From contig JAEHOE010000030.1 in the NCBI GenBank assembly GCA_016858145.1, positions 434,001 to 498,000 of the forward strand: a DNA stretch of 64,000 nt. Reading direction: 5' to 3'. Positions within the stretch are counted from its first letter, which is position 1; the number at the start of each line of letters is the position of its first letter. Under the pieces are notes generated by a model. That model was not told the DNA's origin. It saw nothing but the letters and a program-made list of their open reading frames with translations, and did no database searches. Position numbers and translations under genes: made by a program. This document shows, piece by piece, positions 23,912-36,800 of this stretch. The stretch is from Edaphochlamys debaryana. Lineage: Eukaryota; Chlorophyta; Chlorophyceae; Chlamydomonadales.

Positions 23912-24582
23912 AAGTTCCTGGGGCATGGGGGGAAGGCAAAGGGGGTTGAAGAGGGGGCAGGCGGGGACTCCAGGGAGTGGAGAGAAGAGGGAGAGCATCC
24001 TCAGCATGACAGCGGCGACACTCTCCCCGGGCGCAAGCTCTGGCGTGGATCTGAAGAGCGTTCTCGGAAGTCGAGCAGGGTCAATCTGGTACGGGCGAGG
24101 TCAGGGCCTAGCGCGATACCGGCCAAGGTCACTGCCAGCGGGCGCACGGGGGGACTCCCTGGTCTAAGCGTTGACCCCGCGGCTGCCTAGATCGCGTCAT
24201 TACACAGTCACGGACCAACAGATGCCTGTCAGCTGCCCTGGCCCTGGAGACTGAGCCCTCCTTGGCACGCCGAGCTGAGCAGGGCGTCCCATTAAAACCC
24301 TCAATCTGGAACAGGAGAAGCCCAGTGAGCTGAGTCTGGCAGTGGGCTGAGCTTGAGAGACATTGTTGCTGATTAAGCTGTCGCTTCTAGGGGTATGGCA
24401 CCCGACCCCGACAGTAACACGTACATGCCTTCCGTTGTTAACCTCAGCTTGAACGGCTGCTCAACCTGTCGCATGGCCAGCTGTAGGACCAGCACATGGC
24501 TTGAACCCTGTCCCGCCCTAAGACTGGAGAGCCATCGCCAGCGTCAAGGTGCGCAACCTCGAGAATAACGGTTGATCTTCTC

Positions 24583-24587
24583 TTACA
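24583..24587 (-). terminator. TGTAA polyadenylation signal, psaL
   Basis: TGTAA on the minus strand, 424 bp after the psaL stop; the nearest one found. Confidence 0.5.
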
Positions 24588-25010
24588 CGAGGCCGGAGTT
24601 CAGAGCAAGGCGGCTGATGAGCATCCACCACATACTATACATCAACATGGTGGATCGGGGAAATCACCTTCTGCATCTCTACACAGCCCAGCATTTCCCC
24701 CTGCCGGTTGCAGCCTGAAGCCAAACGCCTGGCGCTAGTGCTGCTCCCAGCCATCAATCCTCATTCAGGCGGCAAAAAGCCTCTGGCTCCTCCGTCCGGG
24801 CAGCGCCGCCGCAGGCGGCAAGCTGCAGTCACACACCACACGTACACACGCGCAACACTGGAGATGGAACAATGGAGTCCTCCCAGCGACGGTGGGGCTC
24901 GCCGTGTGCTCAAAGAGTAGCCTGCTGGAAAAGCCCTCGAGCTCGCGCTCCCAGTGGCCGCTGGCCGCTCCATACGAGCGGGCCGGGTCCTCCTGGCGGC
25001 GGCGAGCCGC

Positions 25011-26208
25011 TTAAGAGTAGTAGGGCAGGATCTGGGTGCACACGTACGCCCAGGCAACACCGCACTCGCCACCCAGGAAGAAGCCAGCAACGAACGAGGC
25101 CCACCTGGGGGACAAGGAAAGAGTTGGGATAGCATGTCAGGACCGGCACAGACCAATGCGAGCTCACACCACCCACCAACCACTTGAGAAGTCTCCGTTC
25201 TCATATGCGCAGCTGAGCCCCTTGCTGACACAACACTGTTCAGGCCCTTTCCCCCGGACATCGCGCCCCCGTCCAGGCTACAAACCCCCACGCCCCAAGA
25301 CCACGTCTTACCCGTCAGCGGAGAAGAGGGGGTCACGGGCGACGCTGCGGCCGGACAGGGTCTTCACGCCCACCTTGGGGGTGGACTGGAACGAAGCCGA
25401 GCCGTAGATCGAGGCAGCAGCGGCCAGGATCACGATGAGGCCGGCAGCCGACAGGCAGCCCGCAATCTCAGCGGTCTCCGGCACGTTGCGCAGGGGGCCC
25501 AGCTGCGGTCAGCAAGAAAGGCGAAAGCCTTTTAGAGACCTCCAGCATGAGCATAGAGGGCCGCGAGGCTGCTCGCCACACGCAGCGACGCAAGTCGACG
25601 ATCGGCAAGCCTGTTCTCAAGTCAGCTGACTGCTGCTATTTTTCGCTATAACGAGAACTTCATGCTTTGTTAAATGTGCTGCACAGCTGTAGCTTCAAGA
25701 CCCGTTGGAGGATGTCGGTGATGCACCGCGACGCCCCCCCGAGTTCGCCGGGCCCGCGAAGGTGCGTCCAGAGCACCAGCTATTATACTCGCCTTGATGA
25801 AGGGGCCAGCGACCAGGAAGCCGTGGGCCAGGCCGATCTCAACGCCGCGGAGGACCGGGGCAACACCGGTGCGGTAGGCCGGCAGGTTGCTCAGGTAGGT
25901 GGCGATGATCGGGGCGGAGGTGATGGGGGTCTCCAGGCTGCCCACGAACGGGTCGCCGTTGATGGGGGTCACCACCTGGGCCTGCACGTCGCAAGAGCCC
26001 GGGAGAATGCGTCGGTGTGCAAATCGCCGACTAGTCCGGTCTCGCCCTCGGCTGCAGCCGGTCAGCTCCGCTGTGGCTCCGAGCTATCTACCTTCTGGTC
26101 AGCCATGGCGCTGACGCGCACGGTCGAGACGCGGCCCAGGCCCAGGGGAGCCTGGCGCCGGGCAGAAGCGGCGCGCAGGCCGCACGACTGGCGCATGGCA
26201 ACGGCCAT
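25011..26208 (-). CDS. PSAL: Photosystem I subunit XI (PsaL) precursor
   Basis: Four exons, 26208-26092, 25981-25793, 25502-25312 and 25104-25011 (TAA), encode 196 residues, the normal algal precursor length. The first 35 or so residues (MAVAMRQSC...RVSAM) are an Ala/Arg-rich transit peptide. The mature protein begins near [14 protein letters not shown] and contains PsaL signatures [18 protein letters not shown] and [14 protein letters not shown], then two hydrophobic helices ([36 protein letters not shown]). PsaL sits in the thylakoid membrane at the PSI edge used for LHCII docking or trimer contact. Intron 2 (25792-25503) has a GC donor (ATCAAG|GCGAGT), confirmed by the unbroken family sequence FIK-LGPLR. 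The frame stays open upstream of the ATG to 26346; I chose 26208 because it gives a normal transit peptide. Confidence 0.97.
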
Positions 26209-26213
26209 TTTTC

Positions 26214-26459
26214 GATCGGGTTGGTGAAAGTGGCTGGGTTGGGTTGCGCGAGGTGCGTGGGGACCAGCGTGCAGTGGCGACGCCTGCAAGGACATGCTCT
26301 CCGCGCCCGAGATGACTTGTACGGCGACGAAGATCTCTTCTCCCACAGGCTTCGTTGCGGTCCCTGGACAGCTGCGAGGATGTCGTTATGGTGCTCACAT
26401 AAAGAAGCACTCGGTCGACGGGCCTGGGGAGGCAGCTGGCGCGAGCGAGCATCAAACAT
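26214..26459 (-). promoter_or_regulatory. psaL leader/proximal promoter (source of duplicate at 22395)
   Basis: Located 5 to 251 bp upstream of the psaL start codon, and about 95% identical to 22395-22640. It must contain the psaL 5' UTR and probably core promoter elements. No TATA box was evident. Confidence 0.7.
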
Positions 26460-27838
26460 GTCGAGCCTTCTTTCGCGCCTTCAAGCGGGGAGCCAGCCGA
26501 GCCGTTCAAAATGGTGTTTGGGTTCATAGCTAGAAAGCCTGCGATTCACGCAAACGGCTTGCGCGCGGAGCAAGGAGCGGAAGACCCGGGGGTCCACGCT
26601 CACCCTCACCCTGTTCGCCCCCCCCCCCCCCTGCTTCTGGCCACGTTGTTCTCGTCAACCCCCCCCCCCCCTGCTTTTTTGGCAGCCCGCTATACAAGCT
26701 TTAGTTTCCTTATCCCTATCGCTTGTGATTGCATTGCGGGGTTGCGAAGGCCCCTAACTTATGGCGGCGTGGGTTCAGTCCGTGCGCTGTGGGGCGTAGT
26801 GCTTGATTGCGCGGCCCCAGTGCTGCCCGGCCTCGCGGGGTTTGGGGCTCAGCCCTTTTCCCTGTCCTGAGGAGGACAGACACACCTTGTTGGCAGCATC
26901 GGAGGTCCTTGCGTGCTTTCGTGCTGCCTTCGGCCTATTGCGGCGCGTGTAAGGTGGCCTCGAATACTGCCGCCAGTTCCGTGCTGAGACTCCAGCCAGT
27001 CCAGCGTCTGTCTTGCACATCCGTAAGGCGGAGGACCCCGTAGACCAGGCCATGCCTTCGCAGCCTTGACGAGGCTGCAGAGGCAGAGGCCCGCAAGTCT
27101 CCTGCTGGACAGCAACACGTTGGAGCGCCGACGGCGCCTCCTGGCCGGTTCCCCGTCCTCGGCCGCCGAGCTGGTAGGCAGGGCCGCCGCTCGCAGAGTC
27201 AGTGCCCTCAACTCCCAAGGAAAGCACGTTCAGGAATAGTCCATGGGGGACCCTGCAGGTCAGAATGCACGCCCCAAGAGAAGGCCCTTCATGGGAGCGT
27301 GTGCCGGCTCGCCGAAATCAAGTCAACCAATCCGCCTTCAGAGGCGCCAGCCAGCAGCCCAGCTGACGCAGACAGCCGGCGGTACCAAGCAAGCGAACGT
27401 CAACTACCGTATACGAGTCAGATGATGCCGCAAGGTGCGACCGACGTGACGAGACCATGAGCCACGATGCTTTCATCCCCATCCACACAACCGCCTCGAC
27501 CCAGTTATGTACGATGCAGCACTCAGCCCCTGACCCAAACGCAGTTGTCGTGCACGCTGGCTGACCGCATCGCACGCAAGAAACACACAACCTGCTCCCT
27601 TGCGGAGCAGGATCAAGGGACACAAAGTACGGCACAGACACACGCCTTCACAGCCAACGTCCGACACTTCGCCAGAACTCGCCCACCCAAACCTGGCATC
27701 GCACCTGGCCCCTCCATAATGTGCACACTCGCCCGACCCCCATGCATTGTCAACCTCACTCTTGTAGCGAATGCACGCCCCCTCAGTCGTCCACATTGCC
27801 ATTATCACCAACATCAAGCGAGCCGCCTCACCCCGCAC
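26460..27838. other. Intergenic: psaL upstream and 3' flank of USP-like gene
   Basis: Contains two runs of 13-14 C, near 26619-26632 and 26659-26671, each followed by CTGCTT. A 39-bp repeat at 27122-27160 is shared with 47935-47973. No gene recognised. Confidence 0.5.
27122..27160 (+). repeat. Short repeat shared with 47935-47973
   Basis: GGAGCGCCGACGGCGC, a short variable spacer, then CCGGT(T/C)CCCCGTCCTCG occur at both sites. Likely remnants of the same dispersed element. Confidence 0.35.
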
Positions 27839-30800
27839 CTACGCGCCGGCGTTAGCAGCAGCGACTGCCGCCGCTGTGGCGGCTGCGGAACCGGGCCCGA
27901 AGCTGTGCCTGGGCGCCCCACCGGCCGCTCCGCCTTGCCCGCTCCCGCCCTGCTTGGGCCCCCCGACGGGCTCCTTGTAGACCAGCGTGGCTCCCCGGCA
28001 GGAGCGCAGCAGGTTCACCAGCACGGGCGGCAGGGACTTGATGCCCTGGAGGGGCGTGGGGTTGGGGGGGAGGGCAGACGGGGGGTGAGAGCTGAGAGGA
28101 GGTCTGGGTGCGGGGAGGGGCACAGGGGCCTCGGGCAGCGTGTATGAGCTGGATTAGGCGGGAGGCTGGCGGTTGCAAGCAAGCAGCAAGCATACAGAAT
28201 CCAGAACTCAGAACGCAGTTCGGCTCCAGACCAGGACTCGCTTCCAACCTGCATGACCCCCTCGCACCTGAGGGAGCGCAACGGCCATGATCTGGATGTG
28301 CTGCGCGCCCACGGCCTCCGCAAGTTGTTCGTCCAGAGCGCCCTCCAGGCTCAGCACGCGGTTCACGGACATGCCGTGCCCCGTGACGAGCAGGTTAAAG
28401 TTGTCCAGCGAGCGCCGCACGGAGGCCGCCTGCTGGCGCGTGAGGTGGCGCGTGGACTGCGGGGGGCGGGGGACGGGCAGGGATAGGGGTTAAGGGAGCA
28501 GGTTCGTGGTAAGGGGGTGGGGAGGCGGACGCAATTGTCGCGGGCGTCGCGGGGGGCCCGGCGCGGCGGGGTCGCTCGAAGCTGCAGCGGAGGCGTCCGT
28601 CGTGTCGGCTATTGCTTTGACAGCGCAGCAACAGCCATTCCGATCGAGCAGAGGCATCTCTACAAAGACAGCGATCAAGGGGCCAGCCCTGGCCTGCTGG
28701 GTTTGGGAGATGCATGTTGCCGCGCGAGCCGCGGGTGGGAGGCGGCTCTTGGTCGCTGCTTCAGCGGAGGGGCCCAGCCCACACTTTCCGGGCGGGCGGG
28801 GGGATCCGCCCGAGAGGTGTTTGGAGGCACGGCACCGCGGCCGCCTCTTGAGAGTCCGCTCAGCCCCGCCAACAGCCCCGTCCCCAGCCCCTCCCCGTTC
28901 CTTCCAGCCCTCTCGCTCACCTGCACCTGGGCCAGAAGCAGCCGGTCCCCACGCTTGGTGTCCAGCAGCCTCGTGCACAGGAAACTGAACATGTTCTTAG
29001 CGTGGTTCTCCACCAGCGACAGACACCGCACGCCGGGCCCGCCGCCGCCGACCTTGAGCGTCTTGCTGCCGGCGCTCCGAGTGCCGCCCGCGCTGCCCGG
29101 CTTGTCGCCCACGGCGTCCGCGGTCCCGGCCCCGCCCGCAGCAACCACGGGCGCCCAGTCGCCGCCCACGTCAAGGTTCTGGCGCGAGTTGGCGGTCACG
29201 ACCAGGATGGGCAGGTGCAGGCGCTTGAGGGCGGAGAGCGTGATGGAGCCGATGACGTAGTTGAAGTCGTTGGAGGTCAGGTGCTGCGACCCCATGACCA
29301 CCATGTGCGCGTCAACCGCCGTTACGTAGTTGTCCATCACGTCCATCAGGCCCCACACGCCGCGGACCTGGGTGCGTTGGGGAGGAGACGAAGGGGCGGG
29401 GCGGGGTGGGGTGGGGCGGGGCGGGGTGGAGGCATGACAACGACAGAGCCAGGGGACAGGAGCTCGGCCGCCTTGGCGAGCCACGCCAGCGAGCCAACAA
29501 GCGTCACGCAAGGACTGTAGAAGCCCTCGGCTGCTGTGCTGCACGCCGGCTGCGCAATGCTGCGGCGGCAGGCTGCCGGTATGGCGGTCGCAGGCGGCGT
29601 TCGGGCGCTTGCTCACCAGCACTTGCGTGACTGTGTCCACCATGGACTTGAGCAGCCGCTTCTGGAACACCTTGAGCACCTCCTCGGCGTCGGCGCGCTG
29701 CGGTCGGGGGGGCCGGGGGGTACTCGTTCGACGGATTGGAGAGCGGAGGGAGAAAGGTAGCGGCAGCCAGGGGGTGGCACGGGGCACAAGGGCAAGGGAG
29801 CAGGGGCGAGGCTGGTGTGAGGCAGCGGCAGGCGCAGGAGCAGCGGCGCCGCCTCGCTACGGACTAGGCAGGGCGTGGAGGCCACGGGGTCAGCGAGGGC
29901 AGCCGTCGTGAGGCCGCGGGGAGGCTGCAGCAGGGTGAGGGGCGCGTACAGGAAAGGCGGCGGAGCGGCAGGGCCGGGGTCGGGGCCCGCACGGGGGGCA
30001 GGAGCCGGCCGCCCGCACCTGCAGGTCGTTGGAGACGCAGGTGACCAGGTGGATGGTGTCGCGCCCCGGCTTGGCCACCATGCCCGCGGCGTCCACGGCG
30101 GAGGCCGAGACGCGGTTGTTGACCACGAACACCACAAACACCTGCGGCATGAGCACGAGAAACCTTGAGCTCGCGATATGTGAAAACAAAGGGCGTCTGC
30201 CCTGAGCATGGGATATATGACACTACAGGGGGTCCGCCCTTGTGTCCCCCCCCTGTCCAGCACCGACTAGCACCACCTAGCAAGCGCAGGCTCCTGCCGA
30301 GCCTCCACGCAAGGGCCGAGCCCCCGGAAACAGCGCGGGCGCACCTGCCCCCCGCCGGCCTTGTTGGCGGCGGTCGAGGCCACGAAGTTGAGCCCCTGCG
30401 CCTCGGAGCGGTTGGCGGTGAGCAGCTCGCGGAAGGCCACGTCGTGGTCCTGGGCCTGGGGGGGTGGGTGGAGAGGGAGGGTAGTGTGAGAGGAGGGGGG
30501 TGGGTTGAAGGAAGCGGGCTTGGAGGGCAGTGTGGATTTGGACTTCAAGCAGCATGTCGGAGGGCCAGCCCTTTGCCGGTATGACGCAGAGCCACGCCTG
30601 GGGCCACACGCCGCCCCACACCGGTCTCCTGCCCCCACACTGCCACACCATTCGGCAACTTGGAACCGGCCGGCTATTCACCGCGCCTGCGACTCCCCGC
30701 CTCACACGATCAGCCCTTCACACTGCCACACCACCCGCCACCGCTTCCCCTCCAACCCGCTCCCCACCTGCAGCAGCGGGATGACCCGCTCCAGGTCGTC

Positions 30801-33800
30801 CGCGGTGAGCAGCACGCCGGGCGTGTGCCGCGCCTGCACGGCCACGGTGCGCGCGCGGGGCGCCGCCGTGAGGTCGCCCACGTCCAGGCCCACGCGCACC
30901 AGCTCCTCGTGCAGCGCCAGCTTGGGCCGCAGCGCCGAGGCGTTGGGCAGCAGCGCCGCCAGGGAGGGCACGTGCAGCAGGTAGCGGCCCAGGCCCACGG
31001 CCATCTGGTGGGGAGGCAAGGGGCAGGGAAGCGGAGCGGGTGGGGGAGGGTTTAGGAGGAGCGAAGGCGGGTCTTGAAGTAGAAAGCGGCGGCCAGCGAG
31101 CCCGGTGAGGAGGGGAGAAGGCAAGGCGGGAGGAAGGGAGAGGGGCTGGGGAAAGGTGAAGGGAACAAGAGGTTGGGGGGTAGGATCAAGGACAAGGCTG
31201 CGGGGCGGGTGGCGGTGGGTGGCGGTACCGGCTCCTCCCTCCCCGGCCCGGCCTGCCCGACGGCGCTCGTGCCCTCCCTCGAGCCCCGGAAGCGCCGCGC
31301 CTCGCGTCACCGCACCTGGCCGTCGCGAATGGCGCGCAGGTAGTTCATGTTCTCGATCATCTTGGGCGTGCCCAGCTCGGCAAGGCGCAGCTCGATGATG
31401 GCGCCGGACACGTCCGGAACGGGCGCGCCGCCGCCGTCCGGACCCATCTTGTTGAGTCCGGCCAGTCCGCCGTGCTGCATGGAGAAGGACGATCCGGATC
31501 TTGGAACCAGGCCGCTGGGCCCGCTGGCGGGCGAGGCGAGCGCGGGCAGGGAGCCGTAGGGGCTGGAGAAGGAGCCGTGGCTGTGGGTGCCGTGGGGCCC
31601 GTGCCCGTGCGGCGAGGGCGAGCCGTGCGGCGGGTGCGGCTGCGGGTGGCCGCTGGAGTCCGAGGCGCTGCCGGTGCCCGGGGCGGGCCCATTCCGGCGC
31701 ATCACGTAAGAGTCGAGGGCCCGGACCTCTACAAGGTTCTCGGCCAGAGCCACCTGCGGCGGCAGAGCCGAGGGTGCCAGGCGTCAGTGGGGGCAAGACG
31801 GGAGAGGCGGGAGGCGCATTCGGGGTGCGTTGTGCCGAGGCCGAGGAAGGGTTTTGCAGGATGGCTGAGGGGGGAGGGCTGGCGGTGGACGTGGGGCACC
31901 ATGCGCAGAGGGTCACGCACCTCGATGACGATGTTGGCGCGCCCGCTCGCGGCGGAGGCGGTGGGGGAGCTCACGTTGGCGCCTGCGCCGGACTTGTCCT
32001 GCAGGCGCAGCAACGGGGCGGAAATGATCTTCGACGAGTTGGAAACCGGAGAGAAAGGGGTGTGGAGCCGAGGGGGCCGAAAGGGCCCAGCAGTTTGTAC
32101 TGCCGCGTTAGGGGATCCCGAAGCTTCACCTGGATTCTGCCGTGCTGGCAACTCTCCGCCCTCCTCGCGCTCCGCGCTAGATCCCTGCCACCCCAACCAG
32201 CGCCCCCGCCCTCATCCCACCCCCTTCATCCACCCCCTCCGCCCCACGTCCCCACCCCCCACCTCCACCCCCACGCCCCCACCCCCACCTTGAGGGCCAT
32301 GCAGTAGGCCAGCATGGGCGCATCCAGGATGGCCTCGCGGGACAGCAGGCACAGGTCGCGCACGCGCCGGGACACCATCCACTCCACCTTGCGCTCCTGC
32401 GGGGGGCCGGGGGACTGCTCCTTCACAACCCGGAACCCTCCGGCGTTTCAATGTGCAAAGCGCTGTGCATTGATACTTGCACCGCGAAGCCCGCATGGCG
32501 AGCCAGGCTCAGTGCTCCTCAGTCCTCCCGACCCTACGCAAGCTCGTGCTTTCTACCAGCGACCCCTTCACACACCACCACCACCCCCGCACCTGCAGGA
32601 TGGCGAGCGCTGGCTTCTCCAGCGGCTCCGGCGCGCCCTCGGCCCCCACAATGAAGGCCTCGCCCGCCCACGTGGTCTGCAGCATGCCGTACCCGCTGCC
32701 CAGGGGGGCCACGGAGGCGCCGTACTCCTTCTCCCACACCTGCAGTACACCAAGCATCAGGCACCGCAGGCTAGGGTTAGGGGAGCGCTCTGCACATGCG
32801 CTTTGCTTCCTGTCGTTCTGCAGCCAGGCTTCCGCCTCAGCGGTGCAGGTTCCGCTAGTACGATAACAAAAGCATCCTCCCGTACAGGGCTTCTTTGTAG
32901 TCCCCTCGAGCACAGGGACCCACCTTGAAGTCGTGGTTGTAGCGGTAGCCCGTGTGCAGGGGCGAGGCCAGGAGCATCACGTTCTCGCGCTTGAGCCTGC
33001 GGGGCGGGGGAGCGGGAGGGCAGTTAGCGCTGGTGCAGGAGAGGCACAGCCAATGTGACGACATCCAGCGGCAGAGACCCCCAGGTGTGACCAAGCCCGC
33101 TGCATGCAGTTTCCGGTCTCAGTCCTCCTTCCAGCAGCCCTTGGCCAGCAGCCCAGGGCCCGCTCCCCTGCCAACACCCCTCCTGAACACGCCGCTCCAC
33201 AACCACATCCACAGCGGCAACCGCAACCGCAGCCGCGTACTCACCCGAAGAACTTGTAGCTCCACAGCTCCTGCACCACCTCCTCCATCTGCTCCTCGTT
33301 GATGTGCAGCAGGATGGGCATGAGCGCCAGCGCCTCGGACCCCGCCAGGCCCTCCACCGCCAGCGCCAGCTCGCACAGGATGCGCGCGCCCATGGTGGGG
33401 CCCTGGGGCGGCGAACGAAGCGGAGGCGGAGGGGGAGAGGGGGAGAGGGGGAAAGGAAGCGGGCGTCGGGATACCGGAGTGCGGAGTCAGCAGGGGCCAA
33501 GGAGCGCTGCACAGCTCTTGTAAAGGAGGACTCACTGACCACAAGCCAGCGTAGGTTCAAGGACGCTGCCTGAGCTCAATGCCCGCCCGGTCTCGCTACC
33601 GATGCCGGCCCGCCGGCTCGGTCCGTCGCCGTCACGAGCGCACCTGGATGCGGTCCGTCTGCGGCATGATCCCCGGCCGGAAGCGGTCCACCAGGTCCCA
33701 CGGGTCGGCGGTCCACAGGTCGGCCTGCTTGCGCCGGGGCGTGAGCAGGCTGGAGGCAGTGGGCTGGTTGGCACCCCCGCCCGCCCCGTGCGACGCGTTA

Positions 33801-36800
33801 ATGGAGGAGCCACCCACGGAGCCGGTGGATTCGGTGGAGTCGAAGCGGGAGAGGCGGCGGGGGCCGAGCGATGGAGAGTTGCCGTCCGCGACGCCCGCGT
33901 GGTGGGAGGAGCTGGCGTGGGAGTGGGAGGCGTGGGAAGAGCCGGCGCCCTTCTTGCCGGCGGGGGACTTGTCGGAGCCGGGGGGAGGCGGCGGGGGTGC
34001 GGTCAGGCCGCCGCTTCCCGTCCCCGTCCCGGACTTTTCTGCGTGCTTCTCGCCCGCCTCCCGCAGCGCGGCTGCGGCAGCCGTCACGGCAGCGGCGGTC
34101 CCAGACGCGGGCTTCTTCTCGCTGCCGTGCAGCACGTCCTCGCCCGCAAACACCTGCAGGCAGATCGTGCCCTGCCGTAACCGCCGTACGAGATCCGCCT
34201 GGTAGATCCTGTACTGCTCGCCGTACAGAAACGCCTCGACCTCCGCCGCCTGCGCCGGCTCGACGGGCGCCCAGGCCTGCGCCTCGGCCCAGGCCGCGTT
34301 GGCTCGGTTGACGTACATTGACATCATCTGGCTGCACTTTTTGAGGTTGGCCGACTCCTGGTCGATCTGGGCCTGGACCTGCATGATCTGCCCGTGCTTG
34401 GCCGCAACGGCTGACGTCACCGAGATGCGAGCGTTCAGGGGCCCAGACGGGGTCACAAGCCCGAGCCCGCCCGCGCCCGAAGGGCCATGGCCTGGGCCGT
34501 GGGGACCGCCGGGGCTGCCGGACCCAGGGGAATTGCCCGCGCCGGAGGGGCCGGTGGAGTGGCGCCCCGAGAAGCGACGGGCGGCCATGGAGGACAGGCC
34601 GACGCCGGAGGGCGACACGGGCGGGATGGGCACCGCGCCCGCCAGCTGGGCGGTCACGGAGGCGGGGGTGGGGGGCATGGCGGTGAGCGCCGCGCGCCGC
34701 GCCACGGCGGCCGGCTGCGGCACCACGAGCGGCGACATGACCTGTGAAGAGGACGGCTCTGTGGGGAGCGGAGCGAGTGGGACGGGCAGAGAGGGAGGTT
34801 CAATCAGTGCGGTCGCGGCCTCTCGCAAGGCTTCCTGAGCACGGTGACCGGCCGCCCGCAAGTGTGCCTCCTGTCCTTGCCTGTGGCCCCACTAATTCTG
34901 ACTGGGAAATGCAGGCAGATCCACTCAAACTGCTTGCACCACACCCGCGCCGCCCCGCCCCGGCATGGCCCGACGCTCACCCCGGCTGGCCGGCGGGCTG
35001 GCCATGGCGCCCGGTGTGGAGTTCCTCCGCTGCGCGCCCCCAACCAGCGCCGCCAGAGGACCAGCCGCGAGCGCCACCAACCCGGCCCCGAAGCCCTTCC
35101 TGGCAGGCGGGCTTCCGGGCGGCGTGTCATCACTCGCGCCCACGTTCCCTACTACCAGCTTGGCCGCTATCCCACTGGAGCTCAGCCGGACCGGACCAGT
35201 CGAGATCCCAAGCGTCGGCGGCCCCCCGCCGCCGCCCGCGCTGGGGCCTGGCGGCGGCAGGGGCGCGCCCGAGCGGCCCCGCATGGGCGACACCCCCGCG
35301 GCGTGGGCGGTTGCCGCTGAGATGAGGACGCCGCTGTCGGAGCCGCGGCTGCGGGAGGAGTTGAGGCGGCCGGCGGAGAGCACCGCGGCGCGCGTGTTGA
35401 CGTGCGCGAGCGGGCCCGCGGGGCCGGGCGAGGAGGGCTGCCGCACCATGGAGCCCTGCCTCGAGGTGCTGCCCCGATCGAAACTCCTGCGGGCGGCGAA
35501 GGGTGGAGAGCGGGAGGAGGGGCTAGGTGTGGGCACCCGTGCAGCTGGTCCCCCGTGCATGAGCATGAGGGTTCTCGCGCGTGTTCCAGGCGGCTGCCTG
35601 CACTCCAGGCTCCACCGTAATCGTTCCATAGGGACTCCCTCAGCCCAGTGAGCCATCACACCTGCCGCAACCTCCGCCCCATCCTACCCCGCCACGCCGC
35701 CCCCCGAGAACCCCCTTGCCCCGCCTTTGGCACGCTCCCGACCCCGGACCCCACTCACGCCGAAGGCGCCAGCGAGGGCCAGGGCGCCGAATCGTCCGCC
35801 AGCACGGGCGCGGGCGGCAGCAGCGCGTGCGTGTTGGCGCCGGAGCCGTTGCGGCAGATCATGTCCTCCAGGGTTTGCTGCGGCGAGGGCGGCACGGGAC
35901 AGGGCGCGGGGCAGCGGTCGGCGGGGCGGCGTGGCACTTCGCACTGAGCGTACGGGTCCTGCCCACTCAGTAGGGAGCAGCCTTCCATACCACAGTCGCC
36001 GTGCTGCTAACCAGCGCACAGCACCATCGCCGTCACCTCGGCCCATCCAGCGCCCCAGGGAAGCAGCACCTCAGGTCAACCCGCTCTGCTCTGCCCGCAC
36101 CCAGCCCTTCCTCAACAGCCGCCTTGCTTCCTTCCGGACTACCCCCCGTAGGCCAGCTCTCCCCGCCCAAGCAGGCGCGCACGCGTGCACGCTCCGGCTC
36201 CCGCCCCGGCCCCTCGGCCCTGGCGAGGTGCTGCCCTCGGCCCCCCACCTTGGCTGTGTCCAGCTCCTCCTTCACGCCCGTGTACTTGCGCTGCTCGTCC
36301 ACGAATCGCGCCACGTCATCGCCCAGCACGCGGGGAATCATGAATCCAAGGTTGTCCAGCCTGGGGATGGAGGTAAGGCGGGGGGGGCGGGGTCAGGGTG
36401 CGCACCGCGAGTGCCGCCTGTCTGCAGGAAAGGGAAGGGCCGGCCCACTTCGGGCCCACCGCAGCGTCCATCCCACATGCAGCGGCGCCTACATCCCAGC
36501 CAATCAAGCCGAGCCGTAGCCCTGATGCTGGTGTCCTGAAGAACCAGCCCGCCGGCTCAGCCACAACCCAGCGTGCAACGGGTCAGCACAGCGCCAGCCT
36601 CACTTGTTCCCCGCCCGGTTCCGCCGCTTGCCCCTCCGCAGGTACATGACGGTCCGCAAAATGAGGAAGACGCGCCGCCGCGCCGCCCACATGCGCAGCC
36701 GCCAGGGGGCCACTATGATGGGGGCCGCGACCTGGCCCGCTGCGGGCATGCCTGCGAACCCCAATCGAGGGAGAGCTCCATGAGTTGGGCAAGGGGGCCG

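Larger units (their letters stand above)
23637..25010. other. Intergenic, 3' flank of psaL
   Basis: Holds the inverted-copy repeat at 23860-23911 and the psaL 3' UTR signal at 24583-24587. No gene recognised. Confidence 0.5.
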
